The position numbers were made by a program, and so were the translations under genes. A stretch of DNA of 32,641 nt from Priapulus caudatus (taxonomy: Eukaryota > Priapulida > Priapulimorpha > Priapulimorphida > Priapulidae), in NCBI RefSeq assembly GCF_000485595.1, contig NW_014577085.1:181179-213819 (forward strand), written 5' to 3'. This document shows positions 20,371 to 32,103 of this stretch, piece by piece (the first letter of the stretch is position 1; the number at the start of each line of letters is the position of its first letter). The notes beneath the pieces were generated by a model. It saw only the letters and a program-made list of their open reading frames with translations, did no database searches and was not told the DNA's origin.

Positions 20371-22229
20371 ATACAAGTTTTGTTCGAGTTATATTTGTTA
20401 ATTACGTTCATGAACGTATAATAATTCTGCAGCAAACGGCACTGTTCGTTTGTTTTTACCTACCGAATCGTGCCTGAGGTTCTGGAAGGGTAACTGTGGA
20501 CGTCGAATCATTCAAGGGTGGCATGAAAACGTAATTTACCTAAGGTAAGCAGGATGCTGAAAATGCGCTTCCCCTAGTTGATGCCTATTAGACTTTAGAC
20601 ATTTTTTCGTAGCTGGAGAATTGTAAGATGGGTATAATACACCCTGTGCCATCGTCAGAGCGGGTTTAGGAATTTCTATCCTTATATGTGTAATATAGTC
20701 CATTTCTCGCCAATTTTAAGTTTGCAGTGTGATTTACGATCATGATAGTTTTAAAGGTAAAATAGCAATCATGGAACTAAAACTATCACATTATCACACT
20801 ATATCCCTGCACTATTCGTCCTTTATATGGCTAACAAATGACAAACATGGGAATTATTATCTACGCAAGAATAATATTGTATCGATTTTCTAAGCTAGTG
20901 ATTTTCGTGACAATATTCGCCTGTATAATTTCGACGTTGCAAATGATCATGATTTTTCTGAAATGAACATTATCGTGGTGCCGTAGAATATTTATAAGAA
21001 TTGAAGCTGATATTAACAAATTTTTTACTTTGCTTCTGATCATCTAAAGCACCACTCACTAATGACATATCATCAGGTAATCACATTTTCAGCATTGTTC
21101 TGTCTCCTCATTTGTGCTGAGCTCCCGCAATGAATTGAAATAATATAGACACTGTGAATTCCGTCTGAATGCCCCTGACAGTTTATCCAGTTACTCGCCC
21201 GAGCACATATAGCGCTCTTCGTCATTGCGGGTGTGAGATCCACATAGCTACTACAAAATCTCTCTAATTACTATCTAAATTATAATCTAAATTCAAATTA
21301 TAATCACATTTTGTTTGCGCGACCAGAAACCTTACACCGTTAATACAATAATTGCTACTAATGCTTACTGAAGCTGTCAAAGTGCATGTTTCACACATTA
21401 CTAGATAATCGGACGTGTTAAGTTCAAGGTGTTTGCTATAGCTAGCTACCTGATGTCTTACCGCCTCCTTACCATCCGCGAGATTGTGAGCACCGCGGCT
21501 CTAGCATCTCGCTTTTTTTTAAATATATAAATATTAAATTTTTATTAATTACACGTGTAACCATGATAATAAGCTATGACTCGGCGTCGTGCACCCCCCA
21601 AGAGCGATGCTTTGTATCGTCTGTAACATGTGTTAGGAAACGTCTGCTCCCTAAGGTATATGCCATGCAGGAAATCGACCCCCTCCATTTCACAATTCGA
21701 ATCAATTGAAGGGAGCGTCGTATAGATTTGTATCGCAGAATAATTTATTTCACTACACAAACAAGGGTATAGCAACACACACATTAGCGAGCATTGAGAG
21801 TAAAATATTCACATTATGCAGGCGACGTGAAATTGGATGGGCGCATATATATACGCGAATCGCATCTAAACATTTTATAAATGAGTGAAAACTTATTGTT
21901 CGCGGGCATCAAGTGAATAGGAGCTTTTTCGTTCGCACGCCACTCGCGCGAAGGTACTTTGTCGATCACAGTGCGTTTTCTGGAGAGCCTCACTTTTCTT
22001 CATGCGTGCGGTTGAGTGCAAAGCGGTCAGGTGGACCCGACAGCTCGTGTTGGTCATGTCCGCGTAATACGCTGTACAGACGCACGACGCAGAATTACAG
22101 TGAGCCAAGCGGACAGCATTCACATCTCCGCAACTCCGAAAATGTTTTTTTTCAAAATCCCAGTGTTTTTAAAAATTCAGCAATTTATTACGTGACCTGC
22201 AAGTATTATAGACTTTCAAAATGTATGCC
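20371..22229. other. Unique DNA, no gene seen
   Basis: Contains the nested foldback at 20726-20800. The 154-codon frame starting at 21913 has no recognisable domain and I do not support it. Confidence 0.4.
20726..20800. repeat. Nested foldback, 75 bp
   Basis: Outer arms AGTGTGAT / ATCACACT (20726-20733, 20793-20800) enclose inner arms TGATAGTTTTA / TAAAACTATCA (20743-20753, 20778-20788) around a 24-nt loop. All 19 pairs are perfect. Confidence 0.7.
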
Positions 22230-22470
22230 TTGTATGCGGCATCATGTGCCATTGTGGTATGTCACATGCACATTATTGTACATCAACATCACAACATATA
22301 TCATATCAGGAGATATCATCATATCATGGCATGCAACATCACGCGCCATCATGATGTCATCAGGAGTGAATAATTGATCATTATTCTATTATTCACTTCT
22401 GATGGATGACATTGTACTCGTTATACGCCATCGTAACATCAGCACAGACATCATGATGTCATATATCATC
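22230..22470. repeat. ATCAT-rich palindrome cluster
   Basis: CATCAGGAGTGAATAAT (22358-22374) pairs with ATTATTCACTTCTGATG (22388-22404), 16 of 17. A 14-bp direct repeat CATCATGATGTCAT sits at 22347-22360 and 22449-22462, the latter within a GACATCATGATGTC palindrome. Further ATATCAT motifs surround it. Confidence 0.65.
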
Positions 22471-24076
22471 GTCTCACGCTATATATATTACGCAATATTT
22501 CACATATTTTACACAATATTTTACGTATATTGCGCAATTATTGCATGGTTGCGAGGGAAACATGGAGATTTATGGGGTTTAGGAAAAGAAGGTTGCCCGA
22601 GACTGGAGGTCGAGGATAACATTAAAAGTCCACAAAAGTGCATGTTACACGTATAACCAGGCGATATATAATTGTTGTGTTATATATTATGTAAAATCAA
22701 ATAATGCTGTTACTGGCGCTGGTTGTGAGCGATGAGACCAGCCAAGATGCTAGGAACAATTCGACATAATAGCCATAGGCCGCTCATGATTTATTTAGCA
22801 TAACTTAATAAACCTGAACTCAAACGTAGCTTAAGCATTTGATAACCATCGACCGTAATCGTTTTTCCCCATACATCATAATCCAAGGTATCTCAAATTT
22901 ACCACGTTCATTCAATGATGGCGCATGCAAACTCGTAACCAAATCGCAGCTAGTGACAAGAATTTCTTGGGGATGATGTGGGGATTTGGCAGGAAATTTC
23001 GTAGTGCAGTTGCAGGTTAGGATAAATCATACTCTTGATGTTACTATCATTCAGCAGCGGCAATAATTTCCCGGTATCGCATCGCAATTCCGATGTATTT
23101 TCACCATTTGCCTACGCATATTTTTTTATGAATTCGCAGTGTGCATGCAGCCCATGCGAGATGCCTAAACGGAAACATACATGTTTACAATTTACTTTTT
23201 CTCGCGGCTGCTTTGCCCGTCAATTGAAATGCCCACGGTACGCCGATTTTATTACTTGTTAACACCAAGGCCAACGTGACTTTATTAAACAATCCTGCAC
23301 TCCCCCCCCCTCCCCGTACATTCAAATCAATACTGCCGCCCAGGCCACTATACACAGCCACGCTGTCGCTGGCGCTGCCTACGCTCTCGCGGGCTGCTTT
23401 CTGCGGGGACCTTTTGCATAATATAAAGTGTAGGATGTCGTGGTCGAGAGTCGCGATAGCTGCCCTTCACTAATCGCCTAGAACTGTATTTCACAATCTT
23501 TTGGATATATAATTTAACGGAAACCAACGATTTGCATTAAAGTTTTAGACAATTAGTTTTACTCGCCAACATGGCCGAGTCAGTTTAGCTTTCACTCGCC
23601 CGGCCCCATATTATTTTCACTCGACAATTGGCGAGCAGGGCGTGTCAAGCTCGCACTCTGTTTAAACGCTCGCCGGGCAGCGTACAGAATCTCGTTGTTG
23701 CTTCTAGCTGCTGCCTGTTACAGGCCGACACGATAACATCGCCAAGCTGCACTGCGGTGTAAATTTGCACTGCTGAATTGTCTGAAAAAAAATGCATACA
23801 CATTTATCCAATTGCCTATGCAAAATTTATTTTGTATAGTCACAATTGCTAATGCAAATTTTTTGGCTGCGAATTGCTTCCCTGAATTTAGGTATACAGA
23901 TATTTATTGTCCTTGTACAAACGTTTGTTGGCCGGTCATCGTAGCAACCACCTGAATATTGATTTTCACACGGGCCGGCTTTTATTTAACGGCACGTGAC
24001 ATGCTCGGCACCAATTATTGCAATGCTGTATTTTTACACAAACACATATAAATAGTAAATTATTAAATTTATTTAT
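22471..24076. other. Unique DNA, no gene seen
   Basis: Near 23560-23660 the short motif ACTCGCC recurs in both orientations, with TTGGCGAG complementary to CTCGCCAA. This may be a decayed inverted-repeat element but is too weak to delimit. No protein-like frame. Confidence 0.4.
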
Positions 24077-24380
<304 letters not shown>

Positions 24381-24969
24381 GTGTGTAACAGTGACAGTGT
24401 ATGCATATTAGCAGGACGTTTGTAGGAGTGATCATTGAAAGAATAACCTACGGAGTGATGATCTCCTGTCATGATTACTGTACCTCATCGCGATAAACAT
24501 CATATATGCTATCCTGTCATATGCTGTCAACATATGTCACCATATAGTATAAGTAATGGAAGAGCAAGTCTCATGACTCACGCTGCAATTGCCACATGAG
24601 CGCTATTCTCCGCCATGTCCAAGTTGTAACCTAAATTAGAAGTAAACATTTGCTACCGTATGTAATGAAACAAATGAGTTAGAAATTCACTAGGCGACGA
24701 TTCTGGTGCGAAATGTGAAATAAATATATATTATGCTGCCGTAATCTACTATTATTCATTCGTAAATGAGTTTATATTATGAATTTCTTGTTGCAATATT
24801 TGTTGCTATTTACTATTTGTTCATCCTACTGAATAATTCGTGAACATACACTAGCACACATGTGCGAGCAAGTTTATTTTTGAGCCGTGAACAGTCGTAA
24901 TAATATTAGCTTTGTGAACCGTGTGACAACGGTATATAGAGGCTTACCCGATAATCGAGTCAGTGCATG
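24381..24969. other. Unique DNA, no gene seen
   Basis: No protein-like frame or repeat supported. Confidence 0.45.
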
Positions 24970-25285
24970 TGGCGCATAGCGCGCGCGTGCGTCAGTGTGG
25001 TGCATATAACGCGCGCGCGTCAGTGTGGCTTACGATGGCGTGACACGGGTCACGTAGGCTACCGTACCTGTGTGTATGTGCGTGTGCGTGTGTGTGTGTG
25101 GGCACACACACACACACACAGGTTCCTGTGGGTGCGGGTGCGTGTACGTGTCTGTGATTGCGTGTACGTGCGTGTGTATGTGTGCGTGTGCGTGTACGTG
25201 TCTGTGATTGCGTATACGTGCGTGTGTATGTGTGCGTGTGCGTGCGTGTGTATATGTGCGCGCGTGTATGTGCGCGTGCGCTGGC
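24970..25285 (+). repeat. GC/GT repeat block with 50-bp tandem duplication
   Basis: GCGCGCGC(G)TCAGTGTGG occurs twice near 24978 and 25012. GTGTGTGTGTGTG then GGC then ACACACACACAC near 25084-25119 forms a potential hairpin. 25141-25190 and 25191-25240 are two 50-bp copies starting CGTGTACGTGTCTGTGATTG that differ at one base. Confidence 0.9.
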
Positions 25286-25729
25286 GTTTAAAACCACATG
25301 TATATTGTGTCTCGGAGTGATACGATTTGCGATGCTGGTCATTACGTTTGGGATGGATGAGGGGCGTAATCGAATTCGGCGACGAGGTGATGAGGGAACG
25401 ACTTGTTGCGAGCGGCGCGGCGGGCTGACGCTCCGCCAAGTACATTTTCTGCGACTCAGAAATATTATTTTCCGCACAAATCCCCGTATATGCGGTGCAA
25501 GCCCGCGCGACAGTTGCGCGTGCGTGCATGCGTGCGTGCGCGCGTGCGTGCGTGCGCGAACACGCGTATTAGAGGGGGAAAGGGGTGAAGGGAGCTCTGC
25601 TGCCGATAGCGTGATTTCCACGTGATTGCATTCATGTTGGCATTTAATTACTTTCGAGTATTTACTTTGTCAGCCGCTGAATGCTAAACATAGATGGACT
25701 GCAGAACATAGCGACTCCACGCGAATAGA
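25286..25729. other. Unique DNA, no gene seen
   Basis: Moderately CpG-rich, with a GTGC/CGCG run at about 25510-25562. No supported gene. Confidence 0.4.
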
Positions 25730-25746
25730 CCCGTGTGTGTGTGTGT

Positions 25747-25777
<31 letters not shown>

Positions 25778-26161
25778 TGTGGTGCGGTCGTGGCTGCGTG
25801 CGTGCGTGCGTGGCGTGCGTGCCGTGCGTGTGCGTGCGTGATGAGTGTGGCATGTGTGTGAGTGTGTGTGTGTGATGTGTGTGTGTGTCGTGTGTGTGTG
25901 TGTGTGTCGGCGTGCGTGCGTCGTGCTGCGTGTCGGCTGCGTGTGAGTGTGCACGTGATTGGTGTGGTGTGTGTGTGTTGTTGTGTGTGTGTGTGTGTGT
26001 GTGTGTTGCGTGTGTAGTGTCTGTGTGTGTGCGTGCGCTGTGCGTGTCGTGTGAAGTTGTGCATGTGTGAGTAGTACTTTTGCTCTGTCTCTCTCTCTGC
26101 TCTCTCTCCTCTCCTCTCTCTCTCTGTATGGTGCCGTGTCGTGTGTCGTGTGTGTGTGTTG

Positions 26162-26195
<34 letters not shown>

Positions 26196-26290
26196 TCGTC
26201 TTGTGCTGTGCGGTGCGCGACGCCGTGCGCGCGCGTGCGTGCGTGCGTGCGTGCGCGTGTTTGTCCATGTGTGTGCTTGTGTGTAGTCGT
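25730..26290 (+). repeat. (GT)n compound array with a CT segment
   Basis: GT repeats with CGTG, GTGC and GTGTCG interruptions, plus about 45 bp of CT repeats at 26082-26127. Minus-strand His/Thr frames of about 200 codons are repeat translations. Confidence 0.95.
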
Positions 26291-28189
26291 GTTGATTATT
26301 ATACACATGAGCTGTAATGGTTTGCCTCTAGGATACCGGCATAAGTAATTATAGGAAGCCACTTGCGTGCAAGGAGCTCGTTAGTAAACAAGCGGCTTGC
26401 GAAAGACAATGCAAGCAATGCGTCGAGCTGCATGGGGTGTAAACAGTAGCTAGCCGCTTTGCTCCTAACCTTACCCGACAATAGATAAGTAACTGATCAG
26501 CATGTGGCCTAACGGCACATTAATTAGTGTGAAACTTCATTGTCTCACTTTCCTTGTGCAAATGACAGGCGCATTCACACTGTCGGGGATTATATCCCGT
26601 GTGTAATGAACTCGTTACACTTGAGGATAGGAGGTGGTATATAGTAGGCGGTGATATTATATATACATCGTTCATTAATCTTGTAAACGACTCATAAATT
26701 TAGCTGACGTTACTGGATATCTGGGCTGGAGTGGACCAGGTTCAAATTACTGGCTGATCTCCGATAATTACATTATTCACTTATTTAGGAACTCTGCATT
26801 AACCCGCACATTTGATTACCGTAAGTATTTACGTATATTTAGGGTTGCCACAGGTCCCGGGAGAATTCATGCGGGGGAAACTTTCCGCATGCCAGGAATT
26901 ATGACGGCGATCAAGGAGAACTAGCATGTAACCACAGGCTGGGATGGAGTGGCGCAAAATTTTAGATTATCGCGAGTATTGTTAGAAGGAAACGCCGAAG
27001 AGTGGAACTAAAGGTCAACGTGGTTATTTGCTGTCGTTCCGACGTATCCACAGGCGGTCTGGCGTTGAACGTTGAGTTACGGCGATCAAAGTTGTTCTCA
27101 CCGATGTAATCATTTTTCTAACGTCTCGAATTATCTTTTGCAGTTCTTATTGCGTGGGTGGCTCGAAATCAATGGGTGCAGAGCGACGGCTGTAGGCGTG
27201 GTCGGGGGCGTTGTTATAACTGATTTTCTCGTGTATTTGGTCGGGGAAATATATGATGAATGATCGAAAGTTCAAGAAAAAGTCAGAGAATTTTGAAGTC
27301 AGATACGTTTGGAGTCCAAGCTAATGAACCACCATGTTGTCTGTATTTCATGCCATGTTTATGAATAATTAACTTTTATTTGCTCAGTCGTCGAATAACT
27401 TAATTTATAGCTTTATGAACAATACCATCACACTATATGTTCAAACACGAAAGGCAAGTTAATATATGGAAGGAAGCCATGCAAGCCCTCTTGCTGACTG
27501 ACAAATGTAGTGGTTTTTTGTAGTGGTCATTTTCTCAGATTTTGGTATTTTCTGTCCAAAAAGCCGCTATCGTGTACCCGTATATAGACGCATGGGAGGA
27601 TGCTTTCTTGCCAAGTTTGTTTCCTGTTGCCTAGCTGTGGCTAGATAAGTTCAGCTAATCTTTTTTGATGATAGAATAATGGATAAACAGGGTTTGCGGA
27701 TACATGCCTGAATGCCACACTTATACTTATAGTGCAGTTATAGGAAATCGTGTCTGCCAAGTTCTATCGTTTGCAGAGGGCCGAAGATTACTATTGCTAT
27801 TTGTATTGGAATGATAGAGTTTACAGTTGATACGCAGTTTATATGTGGTGAGCAGTGGTGTTTCTGTCATTAGCTGATCCTCCTGTACCTTCAACATCTG
27901 TCCCTCTTGAAGCACACACACCACTATATCACGGATATAGCTTCCGTATTAGACTGGGTTCCCAGTCGGTGAAAGTCATCATAATGTTCTAAAAATACGG
28001 TAATAAATGTCTTAAATCATCTCTGTACTTTTTGGGGAAATTTTACCCCAACCACCCACCATGTGGTTGGGAATCTTTCAATCTCGTACCCAGAGTGCTT
28101 TGCGCTCCCGTTGCTATTTATAGTTAACACTACGCGGCGTATGTGGCGTGTAACTTTCCACAGACTAGAATCTAGTCTACTTCCGTATC
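26291..28189. other. Unique DNA, no gene seen
   Basis: No protein-like frame. At 26515-26590 the sequence holds ATTAATTAGTG, GTGCAAATGACAGGCGC and GATTATATCCC, a cluster of homeodomain/TALE-like cores that might be regulatory. A small hairpin CATGCGG...CCGCATG lies near 26870, and AGACTAGA-A-TCTAGTCT at 28162-28178. Confidence 0.35.
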
Positions 28190-28382
28190 TGTGACTCCTG
28201 GAGAATTAAAATCTGTCATTCCTAAACCCCTTGTTTGTCATTCCTAGAGCCCCATTGTATCTTAATCCCTGGAGCATTCCAGCCTGTCATTCCTGGAGCC
28301 CCTTGCCCCTTATCTGTCATTCCTGGTGGCCTCTTGCCTGTTATTCCTGAAGCTCCTTGCCTGTCATTCCTCCTGGAGCATC
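28190..28382 (+). repeat. Degenerate minisatellite with CTGTCATTCCTGGAGCCCC core
   Basis: About seven irregular units of 25-32 bp share TGTCATTCCTGGAGC with frequent substitutions. Confidence 0.8.
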
Positions 28383-28409
28383 GCAATCCACCATTATGTT
28401 ATCATATAC

Positions 28410-28547
28410 ATCTGTCGCCGCTCTCCAGTCTGCATTAATCACGAAAAAAACCCAGACAAACTCGTATTTGCCGTGAAAATCGTGCCGTGAAGCGTGCTTA
28501 AACTCGTACCAAACCCCGAAGGAGGAAATCTTGAAGCGTTGGATCAC
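28410..28547 (-). CDS. Candidate 46-codon exon, function unknown
   Basis: A minus-strand frame starts after CTCAG (possible splice acceptor, boundary at 28547) and runs to a GAT|GTATAT junction (possible donor, boundary at 28410): 138 bp, an exact multiple of three. The product contains FKISSFGVWYEFKHASRHDF followed by HGKYEFVWVFFV, aromatic-rich and protein-like, with mostly C or G in third positions in its first half. I do not recognise the domain. The frame also continues past both proposed sites, from an ATG at 28568 to a stop near 28341, so the boundaries are guesses. It could be an exon of a gene outside the window, a transposon fragment or chance. Confidence 0.25.
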
Positions 28548-28873
28548 CTGAGATTGCATTCTTTGCATTTAATGAAATGTGTCTACGCATGTCATTGTTG
28601 GATTATCAGAATATCGAGGTAGGCCGGTAAGTTGGGCAGGTGTTGGTACGCGATTTCGCAGGAGCAATATGCGCGACCAGCATTAAAGACGCTAAAATTG
28701 ACGAGTAACGAAATTAAAATATAAGACAAAAACTCGTGTCTAGTAATAGGAAATCCTGTTTACGTTTTTTTCAGTTTTACCCTTTGAAGATAATTTCGTT
28801 ATTTAATTTTCACTTGGTTACCATAGCAACCACTAGAGAAAAGCAGCGCGATGGATCAGCTCACGCCCTTTGA
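28548..28873. other. Unique DNA, no gene seen
   Basis: No repeat or protein-like frame apart from the upstream continuation of the minus-strand candidate to 28568. Confidence 0.4.
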
Positions 28874-28880
28874 CCAATAT

Positions 28881-28918
28881 CAAGAGCAGATAATACACAT
28901 GTGTATTATCTGCTCTTG
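28881..28918. mobile_element. Perfect 38-bp palindrome with flanking 7-bp direct repeat
   Basis: CAAGAGCAGATAATACACA is followed at once by its exact reverse complement, 19 + 19 with no loop. CCAATAT lies directly outside both ends (28874-28880 and 28919-28925). The match becomes 8 bp, CCAATATC, if the first palindrome base is counted. Outside the heptamers the flanks do not match. This is the footprint of a very small foldback insertion or of hairpin-mediated filler at a staggered break. Confidence 0.7.
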
Positions 28919-28926
28919 CCAATATC

Positions 28927-29790
28927 GGTAGTAAGTAGTAATAGGAAGATTGCTCGAGGCAAAGAAATCATTCTCTATCTGCCGTCATGATTACAGAGAG
29001 GCAGACGCCCCTGTGCTTGCATACTAATATATGCCAAATAAATAGCGTGTAATCACGAAGGCAGTGCAAACCCTGCGGTACATATTGCAAAAAACGTGCT
29101 GAACAGGATTCTGCGTGTTAGGTTGTTTATTCAGGTTGTTCTGTTTTTGATAGTGCGGATCATTTCTACCTTACTAGTTAGTATAGTAGTGTAGTGTATG
29201 ACGCTAGTTATTGTTATAGTGTTGTAGCATCCTACTGATCATTTCGAAATAAGCTGGCGCTGTAGAGAACTAGCATGAACTAGCTTTCTAGGGCATTCAT
29301 ATCGTTCGTACAACTCCTGGATGGCAGGCAAATTACAGATTCGCGAACCTTACCCCGGGGACATTAAGTTCGTGTTGACTGAGAATATCCGATGCTTCCC
29401 TCCGCACGACGTGGTGATATCGTATATTGGCATGAACTAAGAGATGCACTGGGTACACATCAGGAATAAACCTTCACGTCGAAATCCCCAGCAGCTGAAT
29501 AAACGATCAGCGTACGTCAGCGCTAAATTTGCACTCCATTGCCAGAGTATTCGGCATCCTAGATATGTTTTCCCTTTTCTCGTTTGGATAGTAAATTTGA
29601 CTGTTGCAACTGACAACGAAAATATGGCGTCTATCCCAAAATTGTCTTGCATGATCCGAACGAAATACGAGGAACATTAATTTTGATGCTTTCCCTATTT
29701 AAATAGCCGCAATGTTTTCAGAGGGTCTCTTAAATACCTCCTGGCGGTATTAACTACTGTGCGGAAACACACGCGACTATAGAAGCTAGT
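28927..29790. other. Unique DNA, no gene seen
   Basis: Overlapping frames of 71 and 78 codons at 29437-29680 on opposite strands do not resemble known proteins. Confidence 0.45.
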
Positions 29791-32034
29791 ACACATCACA
29801 GGCTAATCTCTTAAGACAACGGGCTAATCTTGCAGCAAATCACAGGCTAATCTTACAGAACATTACAGACTATTCTTTTAAAACAACGGGGTAATCTTCC
29901 AGTACATCACACTCACAGGCTAATGTTGCTGCACACCACAGGCTAATGTTGCTGCACACCACAGGCTAATGTTGATGGGCACAGCGGCAGCAGGCTGAAT
30001 GTTGGTGGCACACCATCAGACTAATCTCACAGCCACACCTACAACAGACTATCGTTACTGCACAACAGGAAACGAGACTCACTTACCTGCACGCCTACGC
30101 ACGATTAAATTGGCTGGCAGCATCCACAGACTAATTGTTGATGCACACGCACAGGCTAATGTTGATGCATCACCACACGGCTGAGTTGGCTGGGCACACC
30201 AGCAGACAGACTAATGTTGATGCACACCACAGGCTAATGTTGATGCACACCACAGGCTAATCTCACAGCACACCACAACAGACTAATCTTACTGCACACC
30301 ACAGACTAATGTTGATGCACACCACAGGCTAATGTTGATGCACACCACAGACGTAATCTTACAGCTACACGCCACACAGAAGCTAATGTGATGCACATAC
30401 CACCAACAGACTAGTGCTTACTGACACAAGCATAAGACTAATGTTGCTGCACATCACAGACTAATGTTGCTGCACACTACAGACTAATCTCACAGCACAC
30501 CACAACAGACTAATGTGCTGCACACCACAGGCTAATGTTACTGCACACCACAACAGACTAATGTTGGTGCACACTCCAGTCTAATCTTGCTGCACACCCC
30601 AGGCTAATCTTGCTGCACACCCCAGGCTAATCTTGCTGCACACCACATGCTAATGTTGCCGCACACGGCACATCGGCTATATGTTACTGCACACCAGCAA
30701 CAGACTAATGTTGGAAGTGCACACTTCCATCTATATGCTTGCCTGCACACCCCAGGTAATCTTGCTGCAAACCCCAGGCTAATCCTTGGCTGGCACGACC
30801 ACATTGCTAATGTTGCCTGCACATCAGCAGGCTATATTTTGCCGGCACATCACAGCTCAATTTTGCAGGCAGCATCACAGGCATATATGTTGGCCGGCAC
30901 ATCACGTTAATGGTTGCGCACATCACAGGCTTAATGTTTGCATGGCACATCACAGCTACTGTTGCCGCACATCAGCAGGCTAATGTTGGCAGGCACATAC
31001 ACAGGCCTAGATGTTCGGGCCGCACATCACAGGCTAATGTTGCCGCACATCACAGGCTAATGTTGCCCGCGCAACATCACAGGCCTAATGTTGCAGCACA
31101 TCAGCAGGGCTATATGTTTGGCCGCACATCACAGGCTATATGTTGCGCACATTCACAGGCTAATTGTTGCCGCAGCATCAGCAGGCTATATGTTGCGCGC
31201 CATCAGCAGGCTAATGTGCCGCACATGCAACGGCTTAATGTTGCCGCACCATGCACGGCTAATGTTCAGCACATCCAGCTAGGTTGCAGATCAGGAGCTT
31301 TAAAATATAACCAAGGAGAGGAAGCGCCGCTATATCTGGCCCAAATTTTGGGTTGGACAGAGATCGTAGAAACGATTTCAGTGTGCGCTATTGTCTCTGG
31401 GTTCGGTCTGCAGCAGCCGTTTAGGCTATTCTGGTCCTATAGATGGCGCATTGAGGGCGAAAAGCACAGCCAATCCGCTTCCTCTCTTGTTAATATTTAG
31501 CTCCTTGGTTGCAGTAGCTATGCAGTAAGTAACAATCACAACGGCAAGTCAGCAATCTTGGCAGTAAGTACATCACAGGCTATCTTGATGCACGTCACAA
31601 GGCGAATGTTGATGGCAGCATCCACAGGATAATTGTGCCAGTAGTCTAACAGGCTAATTGTTGATGCACATCACAGGCTATGTGTAATGCACATCAAGGC
31701 GTAATGTAATGCACGCCACAGGCTAATGTTAATGGCCATGACAGCTAATGTTAATGCCATCAACAGCTAATGTTAATGCACATCACAGGCTAATGATTAA
31801 TGCAACATCACAGGGCTACATGATAATGCAATCACAGCTAATGTTAATGCAGCATCACAGGCTAATGTTAATGGCACATCACAGGCTAAATGATAATGCA
31901 CATTCACAGGCTAATGTTAATGCACATCACAGCTAATCTTGATGCACATCACAGGCTAATCTTGATGCACATCACAGGATAATCTTGCAGTACGTCACAG
32001 GCTAATATTGCAGTACATTATCAGCTAATATTGA
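29791..32034 (+). repeat. ~23-bp minisatellite array, about 2.2 kb
   Basis: Units built on CACAGGCTAATGTTGCTGC plus ACAC or ACAT recur at about 23-bp spacing, roughly 85 copies by length. Subtypes are zoned: CTAATCT(T/C)ACAG at the start, GTTGATGCACAC then GTTGCTGCACAC in the first third, GTTGCCGCACAT to about 31270, GTTAATGCACAT from about 31680, and CTTGATGCACAT at the end. One-base indels are very common in 30700-31260. A 202-bp inverted-repeat insertion and flanking unique DNA interrupt it at about 31275-31565. There are no unique spacers of constant size, so this is not CRISPR. Confidence 0.95.
31309..31510. mobile_element. 202-bp inverted-repeat element inside the minisatellite
   Basis: Terminal AACCAAGGAG (31309-31318) and CTCCTTGGTT (31501-31510) are perfect 10-bp inverted repeats. 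A second complementary pair, GAGAGGAAGCG (31316-31326) and CGCTTCCTCTC (31476-31486), lies just inside, offset by about 14 bp of extra sequence at the right. The inside includes CCCAAATTTTGGG and has no transposase frame. MITE-like; no superfamily assigned. Confidence 0.6.
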
Positions 32035-32103
32035 GTGATGTGGGACTACCTTGCCAGACACTTTTAATATTCACTGTAATGCGGCGCATACTGCGGCAGA
32101 TGG

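Noticed and set aside
21913-22377. 154-codon plus-strand frame
   Set aside because: No recognisable motif, passes into the ATCAT palindrome cluster, and no codon-use signal visible.
25662-26362. Minus-strand His/Thr frames of 194-230 codons
   Set aside because: GT-repeat translation in three overlapping frames.
26700-26790. tRNA-like GGTTCAAAT box near 26750
   Set aside because: No matching acceptor stem, anticodon arm or A box could be placed around it.
30910-31500. 196-codon frame through the 23-bp array into the inserted element
   Set aside because: Most of it is array translation kept open by indels; the last ~70 codons lie in the MITE-like insertion and show no domain.
29791-32034. 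CRISPR-like array
   Set aside because: Units are contiguous 23-bp minisatellite repeats without unique spacers, in eukaryotic-type DNA and without cas genes.
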